A stretch of 52,274 nucleotides of DNA. Origin: Methanobacteriota archaeon. Its GTDB lineage: Archaea; Thermoplasmatota; Poseidoniia; Poseidoniales; Poseidoniaceae. Positions 47,777-52,274 of the stretch are shown here, piece by piece. Under the pieces are notes generated by a model. The model ran no database searches. It saw only the letters and a program-made list of their open reading frames with translations, and was not told where the DNA came from. A program made the position numbers and the translations under genes. Every line of letters starts with the position of its first letter. Positions within the stretch are counted from its first letter, which is position 1. The stretch covers positions 98,623 through 150,896 of the forward strand of contig NZRR01000017.1 of NCBI GenBank assembly GCA_002696315.1, in the 5' to 3' direction.

Positions 47777-50700
47777 CTACTTTCTATTTACTCGGCGACG
47801 TCTTTTTGGTTTACTACTTTCTCCGAAGTCATCTTCATCATCCTGATCATCGTCATTATTGCTACTTCTACGAACTCTGCGTTTTGATGACTTCTTCCTT
47901 TCTCTACGTTTTGGTTTAGGTGCTGCCTCACCGAATAATTCATCATCATCCTCATCATCTAATGTTTTTACATCACTTCCAGATGAAGAATCTACAGGGT
48001 CTGTTTTACCTGTATCCATTATTGCATCCATATCTGGCTCTGCTGAAGTACCAATGAATTCTTTCATCCAATCTTCTCCTTCATCCTCTTCATCTGATGA
48101 AGGTGATCTTCCAGCGGTTGTTAATGTAAGTATTATCATTATAAAAGCGAAAATATTGAATGCTGCTAAAATATATGTAAACATGTATGGTGGAGACAGT
48201 GCTTCTAATTCAATAGGTTCTGGTTCTGGTTCTGGTTCTAATGATTCTGCAAATACACATTGTAATTCTCCCGTTTCAATTTGCTCACATCTGTCTACAA
48301 AAAAGTCTACTACTGCATCATCCCAATTTCCAGCTAAATCTACGGCTCTAACTTCTAGTCTATGTTCCCCGATTTCAAAGTTCTTAGCAGCATATGTGAT
48401 AAAGAAAGACACTCCATTTTCCTCTGATTGATCATCTATCAATACGTCTAAATTTTGCCATGCTTCAGGTACTTCACTCTGCATTCCCAAGTTTCTTGTG
48501 AATCTGATCTGTATCGAGCCAATACCGACATCATCTATCGCTCCTCCACTAATCATCAAATTATCACCATAACGATAACTTGAGCCTGTACTTTCTGAAC
48601 TTGGAGAATACAGTGTTAATGTTGGTGCTAAACCGTCTGCGGAATAATTATCCACTTGTGTAATTGCTGAATTTCCATATGCATCATAACCAGTTACTCT
48701 AATGCTTAAAGCTCCTGCTGGTACACTTTGTGTTAATGTAAATTGGTAAGTATATGTATTTGACATTGCGCCAGCGGGAGTCATTGCTAAAGACATTACA
48801 ACATTTGCTCCCTGTGAATCAACAATAGTAATTTTTGGAAGATTACCCCCCGCTGCTTCTTCTAGAGTTGCTTGAATGGTGTATGTTCCTGCTTTCATGG
48901 AACTTCCTTGTAATCCAAGAATACCTATCGAAAGGTCGGGGCCAAGGGTATCTTCATCAACTAATCTCGCATTGTAGTTCTCTTCTAATTCAAATTGTAA
49001 ATTTCCATCTACATCCATTGCAGCCACGGCATACCAAACTTCTCGATCTAATCCTGATTCAATTGGAATTGAAACGGTTTGAGCAGGTTCATCCTCTGAA
49101 GTAAAGGTTATTGGTCCATCGGCAAGTTCCCATTTATCCAATGTTAGAGATGATGACCCTTCTTCAAAACATTCTGAATCGGTGCATCGATAAATAAAGT
49201 ATGTTTCTCCTGTTTCTTCGATAATTTGTTGAAAGTTCACTCTTACAGCTACATCACCAACTCTCCAAACATCTACTGAATTAAGTGGTGTTTTTCTCGG
49301 AGGGCTAATATCCTCTGCGATAGGACCTACACAGTTTTGAATAAATCTAAAATCTTCGTAAGTTCCAGTATCTTCATCAAATTCTCTATCTTCAAAATTT
49401 AAAAATTCTTCTAAATTGTATCTGGCTTTTGTAGTAACACAATAATATGAATCTAAAGTCCAATCTCCCTCTACTTGTACATCGTATTGACCGATTCCTG
49501 CTTCTACAGATCCAACGAGTGTTGGTGGATTTGAAGAATATGTTTCATTGGTAATTTCTGAATTAGATCTCCAAATATTGTAGATTTCTCCTTCTACTCC
49601 AATTTGATCTGTCCAAGTAACTCTGGTTAAGGCATTTCCAATATATTCAGCTGAAACATCTGTTGGTTCTGCAATCCAAGGATCAAATGTATTTTCAAAA
49701 ACTGTAGCACAATTTGATTCATCTACAGTTAAATTTGTACGTCCATTTGCATCTTCAATAGTTACACAATAATAGTAGTAACCAAGTGTCCCTCTATTGA
49801 TTTGATTTGGATAATATGTTACTCCCTCCATGCTAGATCCTAACATCATTACTCCCGGCTCATAAACATCTTCAATTGGTAATCTTGATCTCCAAATTGT
49901 ATATATCTCGCCAACTTCTCCTGCTGAATCTGTCCAACTAATGTTAGTAATTCCATTTCCTAAAGAGGCTGATGGCTCAAATACTGCATCAACTCCTTCG
50001 GGAATAACAGGATTAGATGTGTCTTCTATTATTGGAATTGATAATGTATTACTATTTACCGTTCCATCAGGTAATTCAAATCTTAAATCCTCATAATCTA
50101 AACCTTGGCCTAAATGATTTGGTAAATAATAAGTTACCGAATAGTAAACTGAACGTTGGATATTTGGGGGGACATCAAGCGTAATTTGAGTATTTGATGC
50201 AGTAAGTGTTGTTACTAAATAACTTGAAGTTGTTGTAGAAAGGATAAAACCATTATCGCGATTTAGTGGAATCGAATGCCTCCAAACCCTAATATTTAAT
50301 GCATCGGCTCCTGTTTCAGGTAATTCTCCTGCATTTAATTGGTTATAATTCACCCATGAAAGTGTTGTAGTTTCTGATTGAGCATTAAAAGTCGCAGATA
50401 ATAATGAAGGTGTCCTAACTGGCTCTGTTGTTTCATTTACAGGGTTACATAAAACATTTTGTCCACAGTACAAATTTGTTGATTGTGTACCATCATTTTG
50501 TTCAGTAAGTATTGCATAATAATATTCTCCAGAGACTTCCGGTGCAATTTGTAATTCTACAGAATGGCCAGGGTGAAATGGAGATGAACCATTCTTGCAC
50601 AAGAAATAATTTAGAGATTCACAAGCATCGGTTGTAAGCTCTGCAATTGGTGTCAATGATTGTAAATTTATTTGAGTGATTCTGGATGTATGTCTGTAAA

Positions 50701-51640
50701 TATAGTAAACAGAGGTTGATAATTCTGCGAAAACTTCGTTTTCTGTTTGATCATCCAAACCATTACCATCTATGTTATACCAAGAAATTGTAGATCTTTC
50801 GTTTGTTGGATCATATGTAACTGAAATACCTATTGCGGGTAATTCTGTTTGATCATAATTATCGTCATCTGGAATTATCCCCCCATCATCGATTTCTGGT
50901 GCAGGATCATCTGCATCATTTGGATCTGTGAAGTTTACTACTTCTTCACCATCTGTATATCCATCATCATCTGTATCAGGGTTTAAAGCATCGGTAAAGT
51001 AGGTAGTAATTTCATCGCCGTCACTTAATCCATCACCATCTGTATCTAATAAATTAGGGTCTGTAAGATATTGAGCAACTTCTGCACCGTCTGGAAGACC
51101 ATCCCCATCTGTATCAGGGTTTGTAGCATTTGTAAATGTAACAAATACTTCTTCTCCATCTTCTAAATTATCGCCATCAGTATCGGTGTTTTTTGGATCT
51201 GAGAGGTGTGTAATTACTTCATCACCGTCATTTAATCCATCGCCATCTGAATCAGAATTAAGTGGGTTTGTACCATTGTTTGGGTGTAACTCTTGCCAAT
51301 CGAGTAATCCGTCACCATCAGTATCAGGATTTGTAGCATTGGTTCCCAGTTGATTTATCTCAAAATTATCGGGAATTTGATCTCCGTCAGTATCATTATT
51401 ATTTGGATCTGTACCATGTATGTTTACTTCATCACCGTCATTTAATCCATCATCATCTGAATCCGGATCAGAAGGATCGGTACCATTAGCAATTTCATCA
51501 CTATCTAGTAAACCGTCTCCATCCTCATCTGAACCATTCATTGGCTCAAATCCGCTACTAGCATATGCACCTTGAGCCCAAGTAGCAAGTAGCATTAAAA
51601 CAACAATAAACAATGCTCGGAAGCGCGATGTCCCATCCAT
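47777..51640 (-). CDS. Large surface protein with thrombospondin type 3 repeats and basic cytoplasmic tail
   Basis: 1287 residues from ATG 51640, chosen because a signal peptide follows at once (RFRALFIVVLMLLATWAQGAYA) and GAGGG precedes it; the frame is open to 51757. Residues of about 30-270 hold some eight calcium-binding TSP3 repeats (DTDGDGLPDGAEV; DSDGDGLNDGDEV). Then come several fibronectin III-like domains with paired cysteines (GYYYYCVTIEDANG; WTDQIGVEGEIYNIWRS) and an Ig-like region. A membrane helix follows ALSPPYMFTYILAAFNIFAFIMIILTL. The tail of about 140 residues inside the cell has acidic then Arg/Lys-rich blocks (KPKRRERKKSSKRRVRRSS; KPKRRRRVNRK). Likely a cell-surface adhesion or envelope protein. 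Confidence 0.85.
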   Translation of the reverse strand: MDGTSRFRALFIVVLMLLATWAQGAYASSGFEPMNGSDEDGDGLLDSDEIANGTDPSDPDSDDDGLNDGDEVNIHGTDPNNNDTDGDQIPDNFEINQLGTNATNPDTDGDGLLDWQELHPNNGTNPLNSDSDGDGLNDGDEVITHLSDPKNTDTDGDNLEDGEEVFVTFTNATNPDTDGDGLPDGAEVAQYLTDPNLLDTDGDGLSDGDEITTYFTDALNPDTDDDGYTDGEEVVNFTDPNDADDPAPEIDDGGIIPDDDNYDQTELPAIGISVTYDPTNERSTISWYNIDGNGLDDQTENEVFAELSTSVYYIYRHTSRITQINLQSLTPIAELTTDACESLNYFLCKNGSSPFHPGHSVELQIAPEVSGEYYYAILTEQNDGTQSTNLYCGQNVLCNPVNETTEPVRTPSLLSATFNAQSETTTLSWVNYNQLNAGELPETGADALNIRVWRHSIPLNRDNGFILSTTTSSYLVTTLTASNTQITLDVPPNIQRSVYYSVTYYLPNHLGQGLDYEDLRFELPDGTVNSNTLSIPIIEDTSNPVIPEGVDAVFEPSASLGNGITNISWTDSAGEVGEIYTIWRSRLPIEDVYEPGVMMLGSSMEGVTYYPNQINRGTLGYYYYCVTIEDANGRTNLTVDESNCATVFENTFDPWIAEPTDVSAEYIGNALTRVTWTDQIGVEGEIYNIWRSNSEITNETYSSNPPTLVGSVEAGIGQYDVQVEGDWTLDSYYCVTTKARYNLEEFLNFEDREFDEDTGTYEDFRFIQNCVGPIAEDISPPRKTPLNSVDVWRVGDVAVRVNFQQIIEETGETYFIYRCTDSECFEEGSSSLTLDKWELADGPITFTSEDEPAQTVSIPIESGLDREVWYAVAAMDVDGNLQFELEENYNARLVDEDTLGPDLSIGILGLQGSSMKAGTYTIQATLEEAAGGNLPKITIVDSQGANVVMSLAMTPAGAMSNTYTYQFTLTQSVPAGALSIRVTGYDAYGNSAITQVDNYSADGLAPTLTLYSPSSESTGSSYRYGDNLMISGGAIDDVGIGSIQIRFTRNLGMQSEVPEAWQNLDVLIDDQSEENGVSFFITYAAKNFEIGEHRLEVRAVDLAGNWDDAVVDFFVDRCEQIETGELQCVFAESLEPEPEPEPIELEALSPPYMFTYILAAFNIFAFIMIILTLTTAGRSPSSDEEDEGEDWMKEFIGTSAEPDMDAIMDTGKTDPVDSSSGSDVKTLDDEDDDELFGEAAPKPKRRERKKSSKRRVRRSSNNDDDQDDEDDFGESSKPKRRRRVNRK

Positions 51641-51749
51641 TCGTTTCCCTCTTAATTGACTGTGTCTTTGGTTTTGGTTAAGACTGTGACGCATAAAAAC
51701 ACTGGTATAGGCTATGTTTGCGCGAAATTCTGTAATTTTCCGAAGGTAA

Positions 51750-52274
51750 CTACTCATCCACTGGAGAGGTGGACTTCGTATATGTTAAGGGTTCTTGTTT
51801 GTCGAGTTCTTTCAAATCTCCTATTGCAGCGAAGAACCTGCTAAAAAATGTATAAATTCCACCAATTAAACTAATAAAAATAATCAAAATCATAGGATTC
51901 CAGTCAATACCCAACCAATTTGGATCTTGAATCTCAAAAAATACCTGTAAAGAGGCGAGTAGTACCCCCATTAATGTAATAACAATCCTATCTGCTCTTC
52001 CAAATCCTCCATAATTTCTACCTAAACCTACACTTTGTGCTTGTGTACCCATATATGATCCAAGTAATGTTGTAAGTGCTGCCGCCCATCCCCAAATGGG
52101 GTTGATTATCCATGCAGAATTATGAGCAATTGCTAATATGAATGCAATATCTACAATTCTATCAATTGTATGGTCTAAATAATCACCATATCTACTAGTC
52201 TTTCCATATGTTCTTGCAATAGTCCCATCTAATCCATCAAAAACTCCTGTAAAGATAATTAGAAAAAAGCCTAT
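51750..52274 (-). CDS. CDP-alcohol phosphatidyltransferase (start outside window)
   Basis: At least 174 residues; the N-terminus lies beyond the right edge. The full CDP-alcohol motif is present, DG(2)AR(8)G(3)D(3)D, in DGTIARTYGKTSRYGDYLDH plus TID. It is followed by membrane helices (IAFILAIAHNSAW; AAALTTLLGSYMG; VITLMGVLLASLQVFF; MILIIFISLIGGIYTFF). The family transfers a phospho-alcohol from a CDP-lipid to an acceptor such as inositol phosphate, glycerol phosphate or serine. In archaea it builds polar head groups such as archaetidylinositol phosphate. The acceptor cannot be told from this part. It precedes the TSP3 protein gene by 109 bases on the same strand. Confidence 0.9.
   Translation of the reverse strand: MGFFLIIFTGVFDGLDGTIARTYGKTSRYGDYLDHTIDRIVDIAFILAIAHNSAWIINPIWGWAAALTTLLGSYMGTQAQSVGLGRNYGGFGRADRIVITLMGVLLASLQVFFEIQDPNWLGIDWNPMILIIFISLIGGIYTFFSRFFAAIGDLKELDKQEPLTYTKSTSPVDE

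Noticed and set aside
47859-48431. Plus-strand ORF of 190 codons rich in Ser
   Set aside because: Shadow of the Asp/Glu-rich tail of the TSP3 protein on the minus strand.

Overview
This window is a densely packed, AT-rich stretch of archaeal chromosome, most likely from a marine Thermoplasmatota archaeon (Candidatus Poseidoniia, Marine Group II/III). Archaeal signs are a Gar1-like H/ACA RNP protein, a histone-fold protein, a DtxR/FeoA-type regulator, short G-rich Shine-Dalgarno sites (often AGGTGG or AAGGGG) and a tRNA-Gln with an A1:U72 pair and no encoded CCA. Very large surface proteins with calcium-binding repeats and aerobic metabolism (aconitase, 2-oxoacid:ferredoxin oxidoreductase, KatG) fit marine planktonic lineages. 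The group assignment is inference. No rRNA, insertion sequence, prophage or CRISPR array was seen. No gene-free gap exceeds about 165 bases. Both ends cut through genes.

Layout. 1-1174 (+): tail of an aldo/keto reductase, a 53-residue membrane protein and a GST-like protein that seems to start at ATT. 1176-6669 (-): a five-gene operon with every junction overlapping (KAS III-like enzyme, a second KAS-like subunit without the catalytic Cys, a polytopic membrane protein, an SDR, an adenylate-forming enzyme), preceded by a glycosyltransferase (6735-7787). Its gene set recalls the bacterial OleA/OleD/OleC logic. 7827-9728 (-): tRNA-Gln touching the stop codon of a SAP/zinc-ribbon membrane protein, then a YfaP-like membrane protein. 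9809-16566: korA-korB (-), a TPR-TM-cyclophilin (+) and aconitase (+). 16609-25606 (+): an unknown protein, a 2267-residue surface protein and adenosylhomocysteinase.

25612-31449 (-): an ABC transporter, a surface protein with a C-terminal sorting-like signal, a Gar1 fused to a RanBP2 zinc finger and an Arg-rich repeat tail, and a TPR membrane protein. 31545-32420 (+): a membrane protein. 32400-35244 (-): a katG-dtxR operon with a DtxR-type palindrome upstream. 35364-37416 (-): an M24 peptidase and a protein with repeated histone-like folds. 37452-39736: a PqqB-like hydrolase, a tandem ACT protein and an orphan DNA methyltransferase. 39837-46618 (+): phosphoglycerate kinase, a small protein, a purple-acid-phosphatase-like enzyme, a lipoprotein carrying a serine hydrolase, and an adenosine-type deaminase. 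46619-52274 (-): a Ca2+/H+ antiporter, a thrombospondin-3-repeat surface protein and a partial CDP-alcohol phosphatidyltransferase.

The most unusual items are the Gar1-RanBP2-Arg-repeat fusion, the multi-histone-fold protein, the Ole-like operon and the katG-dtxR circuit. Several secreted proteins share a C-terminal signal (Pro-Ala-Pro-Gly, hydrophobic helix, Arg/Lys), suggesting a common surface-anchoring route.
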